Below, one piece after another: positions 37,475 to 45,886 of a DNA stretch of 64,000 nt (the stretch's first letter is position 1; each line of letters starts with the position of its first letter). The notes under the pieces are model-generated. The model was not told the DNA's origin. It did not search any database and worked only from the letters and a program-made list of their open reading frames with translations. Location of the stretch: contig CAVYJW010000008.1 in NCBI GenBank assembly GCA_963768945.1, positions 992,001 through 1,056,000 of the forward strand, given 5' to 3'. The DNA is from RYN-230 sp963768945 (GTDB lineage Bacteria > Actinomycetota > Actinomycetes > Streptosporangiales > Streptosporangiaceae). Made by a program: the position numbers and the translations under genes.

Positions 37475-37813
37475 TTACGGCTGCTGAGGCCCGTCACGGT
37501 GGCGGCGGATCTCGTTCAGTTGACGAATGATCTCTCGGAGGCCCATCCTGTCCACCGGCTTGCCCGAGGCAATACAGTCCCAGAACTGTTCCTCGATCAC
37601 CTGAAGCTGCAACGACCTGATCGTCAACTCCCATAAGGTGCCAAGTGACGTGCTATCGACAGGATGGGAGATCTTCGTGTTCAGCACGGATCCATCAGGA
37701 AGTCGCTTCCTGCACCTGTCATGATCGCCATGCGCCTTCCCCGTAGCTGTCTGCTTCGGCTCCCAGAGGTCGGCGCAGACAAACGCCTCAAGGTCACGGC
37801 GCGGCGGGGTCAT
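37475..37813 (-). CDS. Putative HicA-like toxin
   Basis: 112 aa, ATG 37813 overlapping the upstream gene by ATGA. MTPPRRDLEAFVCADLWEPK, HDRCRKRLPDGSVLNTKISH and LQLQVIEEQFWDCIASGKPV resemble small RNA-binding proteins annotated as translational repressors of TA systems. HicA relation is inferred from the short basic fold and operon position. Confidence 0.5.
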   Translation of the reverse strand: MTPPRRDLEAFVCADLWEPKQTATGKAHGDHDRCRKRLPDGSVLNTKISHPVDSTSLGTLWELTIRSLQLQVIEEQFWDCIASGKPVDRMGLREIIRQLNEIRRHRDGPQQP

Positions 37814-38157
37814 AGCGTGCGGCCAAGCCACTCCGCAAGCTGCTGGTTCGAGCTGATCTCCACAAGCAGCACCAAGCCCCAGTTCTCTCGGTGGTTCGGT
37901 GCCTCGAACAACTCCTCCCTCCACTCTGCCGCGTACTCTCGCAACTCGCTGATCATGGCGTCGATCACTGCCTCATATGCAGGCGCCTCAGCCAAAAGCG
38001 GCACGCCTGGCAGAGAAGCCGACCATAGCCCGCTGTCCTCGAGATTCACCTGGGCATGGGAGGGCACAACGACTTCCAGGTAGTGCCGGAGGCCGTCGCT
38101 GGCATGCAGCTCCTCGCTGAACACTTTCCGTGCCCGCTCGATATCCTGCGCCGTCAT
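37810..38157 (-). CDS. Putative antitoxin partner, family not recognised
   Basis: 115 aa, ATG 38157 after GGAAGG. Acidic helical protein (MTAQDIERARKVFSEELHAS, VIDAMISELREYAAEWREEL, LVLLVEISSNQQLAEWL). Short, acidic and overlapping the next gene, as expected for the first gene of a TA pair. Confidence 0.5.
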   Translation of the reverse strand: MTAQDIERARKVFSEELHASDGLRHYLEVVVPSHAQVNLEDSGLWSASLPGVPLLAEAPAYEAVIDAMISELREYAAEWREELFEAPNHRENWGLVLLVEISSNQQLAEWLGRTL

Positions 38158-38317
38158 GAAAGTTTCCTTCCCAGGCTGACAGCCTGTGCCTGCCACCCAG
38201 GCTAGCAAGCAAGCTTGTAACTCGCTCCTGTGGAACGATCGTGCCCTCCAGGAGCGGTCCTGCACCTGGCGAACGGCCAGGCCACCATCGACCGGCGGGC
38301 ATTACCTCCATAGGCGG

Positions 38318-38644
38318 TTACTCATGGGCATCGGCACGGCCGTCGTCCGTGGTGAAGATCATGCTGCGTACCGGGGCGAGTTCCTGGAGGCGTGCCGCGT
38401 CGGCGGCGGTGGCGCGGCCCTCTGGCGAGGCGAACGCGGCGCGTAGCTCGTCCAAGGTGTCCCAGTCCAGCTCGGCGACCAGGTAGTACGGCTCGCCGCG
38501 GACGGCGGCGACGTCACGGCTGACCGCATACCGGCGCAGCCCGGGGAGCCGGCGCCCGAGCGGAATGTGGATCTCGCGGTAGTGCCGGTCGAACGCCTCG
38601 GGGTCGGCTGGGGTCTCGTACAGGGCAAGGAAGTGAGCCGTCAT
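38318..38644 (-). CDS. EthD family protein
   Basis: 108 aa. FLALYETPADPEAFDRHYRE then IHIPLGRRLPGLRRYAVS is the EthD dimeric ferredoxin-like fold. Its start overlaps the stop of the DHFR-like gene. Third gene of a SigX5-led operon; substrate unknown. Confidence 0.85.
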   Translation of the reverse strand: MTAHFLALYETPADPEAFDRHYREIHIPLGRRLPGLRRYAVSRDVAAVRGEPYYLVAELDWDTLDELRAAFASPEGRATAADAARLQELAPVRSMIFTTDDGRADAHE

Positions 38645-39198
38645 CGTGCTGCCCTCCGGTACCGGGTGAGGACGGCAGCGCCGGCCTGCTCGGCCGACAG
38701 GCACTCCAGGTATGCGGGCGGGCCGCCGGCGGGGAAGAGCCGCTCACCAATGCCGAGGATGGTGGGGAAGGTCAGCAGCCGGTACTCATCGATCAGGTCT
38801 CCGGCAAGCAGCGCGTGCACGACGCTCAGGCTGCCAGTGATGATCACATCGCGCTGCTCGCTCTTGACGGTGCCGACGATGTCACCGCCGGCGACTCGCG
38901 AGTTCGACCACGCCGACACGTCGGTCAGCGTGCGGGAAGCGACCAGTTTCGGCACGGCGTTCATCCGCGCGGAGAACGGGTCGTCGCGTCCCGGCCACAG
39001 CCGCGAGAACAACTGCCAGGTCCTGCGGCCCAGCAGCATGACCCCGTTGTCCAGCGTGCTGCCCAGCCGGAACTTGTCCCCGGCAACTGTCTCGGGGCCG
39101 TGCCGGAAAGCCCAGCCGCCAGCCGGCGTCCCGTCGGACCCGTCCGGGTCGGACACGATCCCGTCCAGCGTGATGAATTCAATGACGATAACGCTCAC
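38641..39198 (-). CDS. Dihydrofolate reductase-like (RibD C-terminal) protein
   Basis: 185 aa, GTG 39198 after GAGGGAG. VIEFITLDGIVSDPDGSDGT, NGVMLLGRRTWQLFSRLWPG, DVIITGSLSVVHALLAGDLI and LLTFPTILGIGERLF match the DHFR/RibD-C reductase family. NADPH-dependent reduction is likely; substrate unknown. Co-directional with the sigma factor and overlapping EthD. Confidence 0.88.
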   Translation of the reverse strand: MSVIVIEFITLDGIVSDPDGSDGTPAGGWAFRHGPETVAGDKFRLGSTLDNGVMLLGRRTWQLFSRLWPGRDDPFSARMNAVPKLVASRTLTDVSAWSNSRVAGGDIVGTVKSEQRDVIITGSLSVVHALLAGDLIDEYRLLTFPTILGIGERLFPAGGPPAYLECLSAEQAGAAVLTRYRRAAR

Positions 39199-39253
39199 GA
39201 TGGGTCTCCCTCGGTCGATGCTCACCGGTACATACTGGCGGCGCCGGCCCGGC

Positions 39254-40264
39254 TCATCGCGGCGGGCGGAACTCTCCGAAGGAAATCTGCGCAGGCAGGT
39301 CAAACACCTCGATCACACGCGGATCGGCGAACACGACGTTGCGCGCGACCCGGCCGCCGGTGACCGTGAAGACCTGGAGCGAATGCAGCCGGTGCCCGCC
39401 GCCGGGCTCCGGCGCGTACGCGGCGAGCGCGGGCTGGCCGTTGGCGGTGAGCTGCCGCATGCTCCAGCCGACCCCGCGCATCTCGAACACGCGGCGCATG
39501 AACAGGCCGTAGTCGCGGCGGCCCCGGTACCACAGCGGCACCGGCGGCATCTCCAGGACCGCCTCATCTGTGAGCAACCGGACGAGCGCGGGGACGTCAG
39601 CCGCCTCGAACGCCTCCACGTAGCTCTGGATCACCGCGCGCACTTCGGGATCGCCGGGTTCGGCGACCTCGCCCGCATCGCCGACCTCCGCGAGGGCGGC
39701 GCGGGCCCGCTGCAGAGCGCTGTTGACGGCCGGGACCGTGGTCTCGAGCTGCCCGGCGACTTCGGCGGCGCTGAACTCCAGCACCTCGCGGAGCACGAGC
39801 ACCGCCCGCTGCCGCGGCGGCAGGAACTGCATCGCCGCCACCAGCGCGAGCCGCATGTCCGCCCGCATCCCCGTGTCGTATCGCGCATCGGGAAACGGCT
39901 GCAGCCAGGGAATGCCGGACGCCGGCGTCAGCGGCGCCCCGGGATCACCGCCCGGCGCGCCCAGCCCGGACGGCAACGGCCGCCGCGCCCGCCCCTCCAG
40001 CGCGGACAGGCACACATTGGCCGCGATCCGGTACAACCAGGTCCGTACCGACGCTCGCGTGCGGTCGTAGCGGTCGCGGGCCTTCCACGCCCGCAGCATC
40101 GTCTCCTGCACCAGATCCTCGGCCTCGTGGAACGAGCCCAGCATCCGGTAGCAGTACGCCACCAGCTCACCGCGGTACGGCTCGAACTCCACGGAGCCCA
40201 TCATCGCGTACCCCTGCGGCTCGGCACGGCGCGGGCGAGGTTCCGCAAAGCGACCCGCTGTCAT
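39254..40264 (-). CDS. SigX5-type sigma-70 factor with SnoaL-like C-terminus
   Basis: 336 aa. Region 2: GELVAYCYRMLGSFHEAEDL then VQETMLRAWKARDRY. Region 4: LPPRQRAVLVLREVLEFSAA EVAGQLETTVPAVNSALQRA. Residues about 210-330 are a SnoaL/NTF2-like extension typical of the ECF SigJ/SigX5 groups, which can tune sigma activity without an anti-sigma factor. It likely drives its own operon with the DHFR-like and EthD genes. Confidence 0.9.
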   Translation of the reverse strand: MTAGRFAEPRPRRAEPQGYAMMGSVEFEPYRGELVAYCYRMLGSFHEAEDLVQETMLRAWKARDRYDRTRASVRTWLYRIAANVCLSALEGRARRPLPSGLGAPGGDPGAPLTPASGIPWLQPFPDARYDTGMRADMRLALVAAMQFLPPRQRAVLVLREVLEFSAAEVAGQLETTVPAVNSALQRARAALAEVGDAGEVAEPGDPEVRAVIQSYVEAFEAADVPALVRLLTDEAVLEMPPVPLWYRGRRDYGLFMRRVFEMRGVGWSMRQLTANGQPALAAYAPEPGGGHRLHSLQVFTVTGGRVARNVVFADPRVIEVFDLPAQISFGEFRPPR

Positions 40265-40498
40265 CCTCTGGCATCTCCTCCTCCACCGGCCCTGGGAGTC
40301 GCCTCAGACCGGATTCCGCAACAGGAGCCCGAGCAGTTCCGCGGGATTCTCCGGGTGGCCGCTGGTCGGGGACAGTGCAGTGTCAGGTTCGCGTCCGCGG
40401 TCAAGTCAGCCGCCGACGCGGGCCCGGTCTGCCCATTGACCCGGGGCCGGTACCAGGCCCGGCCTCGGACCCAGGAACTGCATGCCGATGATCCTGGA

Positions 40499-41473
40499 TC
40501 AGGTTAGGAAGATCTTCTGCCGGTGCCAGTCGAGGTATTTGCGGGCGGGGACCTGGGCGCCGGGTGGCAGGAGCAGTACCTCACCCAGCGGCGGGTGCCC
40601 GTAGTACTGCCTGGCCAGTGGGTCGTTCTGGACGGCGTCGGCCAGGGAACGGGCGACGTGGATACGCAGTCCACCGTTGACTGACAGCAGCCCGGTGTCG
40701 AAGGCGACGTCGTGGGCTGGGCACGCGGCGAGGCCGTTGCGAGGATCAAGGCGTTCACCGGGGCTGCTGTCTTTCCAGGGCTTGATGTGGCCCGCCAGGA
40801 GCATGCGCCTGGCACCGAACGCCGCGGGGCTAAGCCCGCAGAACACGCACCGGCTACCGCAGTTGGCCAGCACCTGCTGGGCGAAGACATGCTGCCCGAC
40901 GCGGGCGGCGGCCAGCAGGATGCGTTCGGTTTCCGGATCTGTCCGTCCGCTGGCGGCCAGGCGGCGGGCGATCTGCTCGCGCAGTTCGGCTTCCAGTGCG
41001 GAGATGTCGAGTTCCTCCTGCCCGAGCAAGGCCAGCTCGCCACCGTGCTCGATGCCCAGGAAATCCGGCAGCCTGCCCGGGCCGATTTCCTCGGCGCGGG
41101 CGGCCGACAGCAGCAGCCGGTAGGTGCAGCTGAACCGGGCCGGGTCATCGCGGAGGATGGCCCCTGCTAGCACGTCCCAGCGCCCGCCGTGAGAACGGGA
41201 ACCGTCCAGATTCGCCATTTTCGCCAGCACACTGGACGGGGGCCGGGAGAACAGGCGGGCCAGGGATGGCACCGGCTCGGGTGCCCGTGCCGCGGTGGAG
41301 CCGCCGAAGTGGCGGTGGTTAACCACGAAAGACGCGGCCAGGCAGAGCAACGTCTCGACCGGCAGGAACGTGACCTGCCTGCCCGCCGCGACCGGGCGGC
41401 GCGCCAGCAGCGCCCGGACCTGCTCGCGCGCCTGGCCATCCGTCAACTCCAGATAACCGGCGAGGTCAGCCAC
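40499..41473 (-). CDS. HNH endonuclease family protein
   Basis: 324 aa, GTG 41473. The C-terminal domain has a zinc CVFC pair and the HNH block (LLAGHIKPWKDSSPGERLDP then RNGLAACPAHDVAFDTGLL), as in stand-alone HNH restriction-type nucleases. The N-terminal 180 residues are helical and unassigned. No methyltransferase is next to it, so modification dependence or solitary defence is possible. Confidence 0.82.
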   Translation of the reverse strand: MADLAGYLELTDGQAREQVRALLARRPVAAGRQVTFLPVETLLCLAASFVVNHRHFGGSTAARAPEPVPSLARLFSRPPSSVLAKMANLDGSRSHGGRWDVLAGAILRDDPARFSCTYRLLLSAARAEEIGPGRLPDFLGIEHGGELALLGQEELDISALEAELREQIARRLAASGRTDPETERILLAAARVGQHVFAQQVLANCGSRCVFCGLSPAAFGARRMLLAGHIKPWKDSSPGERLDPRNGLAACPAHDVAFDTGLLSVNGGLRIHVARSLADAVQNDPLARQYYGHPPLGEVLLLPPGAQVPARKYLDWHRQKIFLT

Positions 41474-41589
41474 GACGTGAGGTTACTCCCAGCCTCAGCT
41501 ACTTAGGAGGGCAATCCCTTCCGCTTCCTCCGCGGCGCCCCGTTCGCGAACTGAAGCGTCGGCGGGTCACGTGCTGGCAGACTGTCCGG

Positions 41590-41937
41590 GTGGCGCAGAC
41601 AGGTCTGCCGGAACTGGATGTGGCCCGAGTGCGCCGCTGGTGCGACCAGCGTGTCCCGGCGCATCTTCGCGACCAGATCCGAGTGGAATGCGATCCCGCG
41701 CCCCGCCACCTGACGATCGTCGAATGCCGGCCGCCCTGGCATAAAGACGCGGGCGCGGAATGGACCAGGTTCCCGATCGCCCGGCTCCGCTACACCAAGG
41801 CAGCCGGGCGCTGGTCGCTGTTCTGGCGCGATCGCAACCTGCGCTTCCACCCCTATGACCGGCTCACCGCTTCACTGCACGTTGACGAGATCTTGCAGGA
41901 AATCGACCGCGATCCCACCGGCATCTTCTGGGGATAG
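41590..41937 (+). CDS. DUF3024 family protein
   Basis: 115 aa, GTG 41590. ARVRRWCDQRVPAHLRDQIR, IVECRPPWHKDAGAEWTRFP and RWSLFWRDRNLRFHPYDRL match DUF3024. Function unknown; divergent from the HNH gene. Confidence 0.85.
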   Translation: MAQTGLPELDVARVRRWCDQRVPAHLRDQIRVECDPAPRHLTIVECRPPWHKDAGAEWTRFPIARLRYTKAAGRWSLFWRDRNLRFHPYDRLTASLHVDEILQEIDRDPTGIFWG

Positions 41938-42085
41938 GAAGCCACAGCGCCGGGCCGGTGGCTTCCCGGCCACTCCCGCACACCCTCGTGCGCGGCCGCC
42001 TGTGGCGCGGAAAGCGTGCGCTGCATGAAAGCCGCACCGCGATGGCAGGAACCGCCCAGCTGTTCCTGCCATCGCCGGCGGCCCG

Positions 42086-42436
42086 TCAGGAGGACGCTGG
42101 CGTGGACGACTGGCTATCGTCTCCGACCCGGTGGTGCCGGGCCCTCGCGGCCGCCGCGCGCGCCTCGTGCCGTGCCTTCACCTGGGCGGCACGGGCCCTG
42201 TGGCGCTCCTCATGCTCGACGCGAACCGAAGCCGGGTCGGCGTGCTTCGGAACGCCAGGCACCCGGTGGGTGAGGTCGTGGATGAGCCTCACGAGCAGGG
42301 GGTACGGTCGTCCGGAGCCGGGAGACCCGGCAACCACCGGGGGCTCCTCGAGCTTTCGGCGGGCTACCACGTAGCGTTCGCCTGTCAATGCGGCGCGCGC
42401 CCGGGCGGCACGCTTCCTGGCACGATCTGACGTCAC
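42086..42436 (-). CDS. Hypothetical basic protein
   Basis: 116 aa, GTG 42436 with GGAG five bases upstream. VTSDRARKRAARARAALTGE then RYVVARRKL is a basic nucleic-acid-like N-terminus seen in many small actinomycete proteins of mobile regions; the C-terminal half is Ala/Arg/His-rich. Function unknown. Confidence 0.5.
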   Translation of the reverse strand: MTSDRARKRAARARAALTGERYVVARRKLEEPPVVAGSPGSGRPYPLLVRLIHDLTHRVPGVPKHADPASVRVEHEERHRARAAQVKARHEARAAAARARHHRVGDDSQSSTPASS

Positions 42437-42641
42437 GTCAACTCCAGCCGGGCCAAGCCCCACGTCCTTGGCCGCGCGTGAAGTGACGGTCAGGATCTGG
42501 CGCACCGAGTCAGTGACCCTTGTCCTCGTTGCCGCTGCTCACGTGGGAAACACGCGACTCGGAGTCAGGCAGGTGCGGCTGCCGCACACCAACGTACCAC
42601 CGGCTGCGGCACACCGCGCGTGTGGACGCACGCCATTCCCG

Positions 42642-42930
42642 TTACGTGAGATTGAGGACGGCGAGGGGCCTGGCGGGGTTGCGGGCGGCCCAGCGGCGTC
42701 CGGCGGCAGTAGGGGTGAACCTGGCTAGCCGGAGGGCGGCGACGGCTGAGCGGAGCTGTCCGTCGCGCGGGTCACGGACGATCCGCTCGATCAGGAACGC
42801 CTGGGGCGGCGTAGGGGAACATGCCCTCGGAGGCGGGGCAGCACCTGCAGGGTCCGGGTCTCATCCCGGCCGTGCCCGCGATCGTGCGCGACATGGGTGA
42901 CGGGCGTGTTCTCCCAGTCCAGCGCGTCGA
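42642..42930 (-). pseudogene. ISAs1-like transposase C-terminal remnant
   Basis: Three frames together give DWENTPVTHVAHDRGHGRDE, EGMFPYAA, AFLIERIVRDPRDGQLRSAV and GRRWAARNPARPLAVLNLT, the end of ISAs1-family transposases. Several frameshifts; it joins directly to the end of the antitoxin gene upstream. Confidence 0.6.
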
Positions 42931-43218
42931 TATCGCTCCAGCAGCTCCCGGATGAGCTGCGACACACTTTTGCCCTCGCGCCTCGCCTGCTGTTCCGCCG
43001 CGTCCCGGAGCTCGGCGGGCACGCGGGCCGAAACCTGCGGGGAGTGCCGACCCGGTCCAGTCAATGATGGCCGCACGGCGCACGTCCTCGGCGATGCCTG
43101 CGGCGATGTCGGGGGTGAGCCGGGTCCCATCGGCCAGCCTGATGTCATCTCGCTCAAGATCAACGTCCGGGCCGATGGGGCTTTCGTCGCTGACCCGCGG
43201 CGGCTGGCGCTCAGGCAT
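42925..43218 (-). pseudogene. Ribbon-helix-helix antitoxin, frameshifted and cut by an IS remnant
   Basis: From ATG 43218: RLADGTRLTPDIAAGIAEDV then RRAAIIDWTG; after a +1 shift in CCCC near 43040: SARVPAELRDAAEQQARREG and KSVSQLIRELLERY, an RHH/CopG-type domain. The reading then enters ISAs1 sequence, so the natural end is lost or replaced. Confidence 0.6.
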
Positions 43219-43319
43219 CACGGTTCCCCTTCCGCAGGCTGGTGGGCATGACGTGGATGACAAGCAGGGCCGGATCGCGCCGTCCAGCTAGCAGCGATGT
43301 ACTGCTGCTCGACCCCTAC

Positions 43320-43523
43320 CCGCCAGAGGGGCGGAGCGTGGTGGCGGCGGGGTGCTCGCCGAGGGCCCGGGCCAGGCGGCCGATGGTCGTCCGGGCTGCG
43401 CTGGAAGCTAGCCCGGAGCTGGTCTACACGGCCGCCGCACTCGACTCGCTGACCAGCGCCTTGCTCACGCTGCCGCAGATCCGCAAGATGGTGGACCGGC
43501 TCTTCGAGGTGGAGCGTCCGTGA
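43320..43523 (+). pseudogene. Fragment, possibly end of a GH4-type glycosidase
   Basis: MVVRAALEASPELVYTAAAL then DSLTSALLTLPQIRKMVDRL resembles the C-terminal helices of family-4 glycoside hydrolases. The main body is missing. Its TGA overlaps the GTG of the amidohydrolase gene. Confidence 0.3.
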
Positions 43524-44656
43524 CTGGGCGAGCTCGCGGCCTAGGGAAACGATGGCATGAACGGAGCAGTGCCGACGAAATGATCCCTGATCCCAACGCC
43601 GAACAGCTGCAACACCTGCCGCTTCGCGATTACCGGCCGCAGGCCAGGCTGGTCCGGCCAGAACATCACGTGCCTAGGGCGGCCGTCCGCGCCATCGACT
43701 CCCATGCTCACCTGGGCCGCTGGCTCAGCCCCGACAAGTCCTGGATGGTGCAGGACGTCTCGAGGCTGCTGGCCGAGATGGACCAGTGCAACATTGCGGG
43801 CATCGTCAACCTCGATGGCCGCTGGGGTGCAGAACTGGCCGACAACCTGGCCCGTTACGATCACGCCCATCCGGGCCGGTTCGCGACATGCTGTCACCTG
43901 GACTGGCGGGAGGTGTCTGCGCCTGGGTTCGGGGAGCGCCTCGCGGGCCGCCTGCGCGCATGCGCAGATGCAGGCGCGGCGGGGATCAAGGTGTGGAAAG
44001 ACCTCGGCCTGCACGTGCGCGATCACCGTGATGAGCTGGTGTTGCCCGACGACCAGCGGCTTGCCCCGGTCTGGGCGGCGGCCGGCGAGCTCCGCTTGCC
44101 GATCTTCATTCACACCGCCGACCCCGTGGCCTTCTTCGACCCGGTGGATGAGCGCAATGAGCGTCTTGAGCAGCTACTCGCCCGGCCTGACTGGTCGTTT
44201 GCCGACCCGCGGTTCCCATCCTTCCAGCGCCTCATCGACAGCCTGGAGGCGGTCGTGGCGGCACACCCGCAGACGACCTTCGTCGGCGTGCATGTCGGCT
44301 GCTACGCCGAGAACCTCACCTGGGTCGGGCGGATGCTGGATACCTACCCGAACTTCTACGTCGATACGGCGGCCCGCATCGCGGAACTGGGCAGACAGCC
44401 GCGGGCCACCGCTGAGCTGGCAGCTCGCCATCCAGGCCGGATCCTGTTCGGCACGGATGAAATCCCGTTCGATAGCCGGGTGTACCGGATCTACTTCCGT
44501 TTCCTGGAGACCTCTGACGAGTATTTTGATCATGGCCTGGAGGATCCACCGCTGATGGGGCGCTGGAAGATCTCCGGCCTGGAACTCGATGGTGACCGCC
44601 TGCGCCAGGTCTACTACGACAACGCTAGGCGTCTGGTGCCGCGACTGGCCGTGTGA
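43520..44656 (+). CDS. Amidohydrolase-2 family metal-dependent hydrolase
   Basis: 378 aa from GTG 43520 (GTGA overlap with the upstream stop) or 358 aa from ATG 43580. TIM-barrel metal motifs: AIDSHAHLGRWL, LPIFIHTADP, TTFVGVHVGCYAENL and RILFGTDEIPFD. These fit the amidohydrolase-2 group (decarboxylases and lactonases). Substrate unknown. Confidence 0.85.
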   Translation: MTGRARGLGKRWHERSSADEMIPDPNAEQLQHLPLRDYRPQARLVRPEHHVPRAAVRAIDSHAHLGRWLSPDKSWMVQDVSRLLAEMDQCNIAGIVNLDGRWGAELADNLARYDHAHPGRFATCCHLDWREVSAPGFGERLAGRLRACADAGAAGIKVWKDLGLHVRDHRDELVLPDDQRLAPVWAAAGELRLPIFIHTADPVAFFDPVDERNERLEQLLARPDWSFADPRFPSFQRLIDSLEAVVAAHPQTTFVGVHVGCYAENLTWVGRMLDTYPNFYVDTAARIAELGRQPRATAELAARHPGRILFGTDEIPFDSRVYRIYFRFLETSDEYFDHGLEDPPLMGRWKISGLELDGDRLRQVYYDNARRLVPRLAV

Positions 44657-44674
44657 GCGCGACGGGCTGCCGCT

Positions 44675-44880
44675 GTGTATGCCAAAACCAACCTGATGAT
44701 CCCGCAGGCACCATTCGGGGATCTCGCAGCCGCCAACGCGGCGACCGCGGCGTGGTGCACCGAGGTCAACGCCGCGGTCCATACCGAGACCCGCGTAGTG
44801 CCATTGCTGGTCATCATGACCGCCACCGGGGAAGTTGTCGCCGAGCACATCCTGGTCGTTCCCGGTCGGCCACCTGCGCA
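44675..44880 (+). pseudogene. IS21-family transposase (IstA) scrap
   Basis: VYAKTNLMIPQAPFGDLAAA then NAATAAWCTEVNAAVHTETR and TGEVVAEHILVVPG belong to IstA of IS21 elements; the segment between them is deleted. IstB is absent. Confidence 0.65.
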
Positions 44881-44891
44881 GCTGCGCGGCC

Positions 44892-45815
44892 TTAGCCACT
44901 CAGGGTGTCGGCGACGACGTGGCCGGTGGCCTGCTCCTCCAGGTAGCCGGGCGCGGCGTGGTGTTCGTGTTTGCTCGGCGGGGTGTGGGCTTCGATGCTC
45001 CGGTCGTCCGGCACGGGGAACAGCCGTCCCAGGTCGGGCTCAACCGCGACGATGTCGTCGGGGTGCGCGACGTTGACCCACCGGTGGACGCGCGGGGGCC
45101 AAGTTGGAGGCTGGGGGCGTAGCTGGGGGTAGACCACGGTGTCGAGACCGAGCGGGCTGCCGAGGGTGACGAGCGTGGGCAGGGGCCGGCCCAGTAGCTG
45201 GCAGGCTTCCCATGCGACCACGCTGCCAAGCGAATGTCCGATCACGAGTTGCGTGTTCTCATCCAGGAGCGCCGCGACCCTCGCCTGGGCGGCGTTGCGC
45301 AGGCTATCTTCGGTGAGGTATCGGGTGACCTGCAGCAGGTCCCTCTTAGCTTTCTGCAGCATCCCGAAGATTCGCGTGGTTAACCAGGCATTGCCGTCTA
45401 GCACGGCAACCGCGCCGCGGGCGCGGACGCCCAGACCCTGGGCGCCATCACGATCAGGATCAGCCTGCCGCAGCGCGTTGGCCGCCTCGGCTGCTAGCCG
45501 GGAGTCATCGCTAGTGGCGGCGCGGGCCAGCAGCGCGGCCGCGAGGGTTTCGGCTAGGGCCTCGGCTGCGAGCGACGCCTGGCCATCCTCCCCCTGCGTG
45601 CCGGCGGGCAGGAACAAGTCACCGTAAAACGCCATCTGGGCCAGAGGCGGGCTGTTCTGACCCACCGAGGCCGCCAACTGCGCAGCCACAGACGCCGCAT
45701 CCGGGTGGCCACTGGCCAGGACCCCCTTGACCAGGCTGGGCAGCCATATAGCTTCCTGCTCCCCGACGGTGCTGGCCTGCTGCCCGATACCGTGGAGGAG
45801 CACGATCTGTGCCAT
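44892..45815 (-). CDS. Alpha/beta hydrolase (lipase-like) beside the caspase-like gene
   Basis: 307 aa, ATG 45815 after GGAGGGAGC. IVLLHGIGQQ opens the fold; QLVIGHSLGSVVAWEACQLL gives nucleophile Ser195; an acidic NVAHPDDIVAVEPD and a His-rich end (KHEHHAAPGYLEEQATGHVV) can complete the triad. No signal peptide. Related to DUF676/PGAP1-type esterases. It is divergent from the caspase-like gene with only 71 bases between starts, so shared control and a joint function are likely. Substrate (perhaps membrane lipid) unknown. Confidence 0.82.
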   Translation of the reverse strand: MAQIVLLHGIGQQASTVGEQEAIWLPSLVKGVLASGHPDAASVAAQLAASVGQNSPPLAQMAFYGDLFLPAGTQGEDGQASLAAEALAETLAAALLARAATSDDSRLAAEAANALRQADPDRDGAQGLGVRARGAVAVLDGNAWLTTRIFGMLQKAKRDLLQVTRYLTEDSLRNAAQARVAALLDENTQLVIGHSLGSVVAWEACQLLGRPLPTLVTLGSPLGLDTVVYPQLRPQPPTWPPRVHRWVNVAHPDDIVAVEPDLGRLFPVPDDRSIEAHTPPSKHEHHAAPGYLEEQATGHVVADTLSG

Positions 45816-45886
45816 GCTCCCTCCGGTGCCCGGTTCTAAACGGTTTGGGGGTCCCTTTGTCACGCTCCGTACGGTAAGAATATTTC

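Noticed and set aside
38567..40507. 646-codon forward reading frame
   Set aside because: Antisense to the well-supported sigma factor, DHFR-like and EthD genes; its product has no family-like features.
45857..45886. A -35/-10 promoter for the caspase-like gene (TTGTCA with an AT-rich block)
   Set aside because: With normal spacing the start point would fall inside the gene, so the site could not be assigned with confidence.
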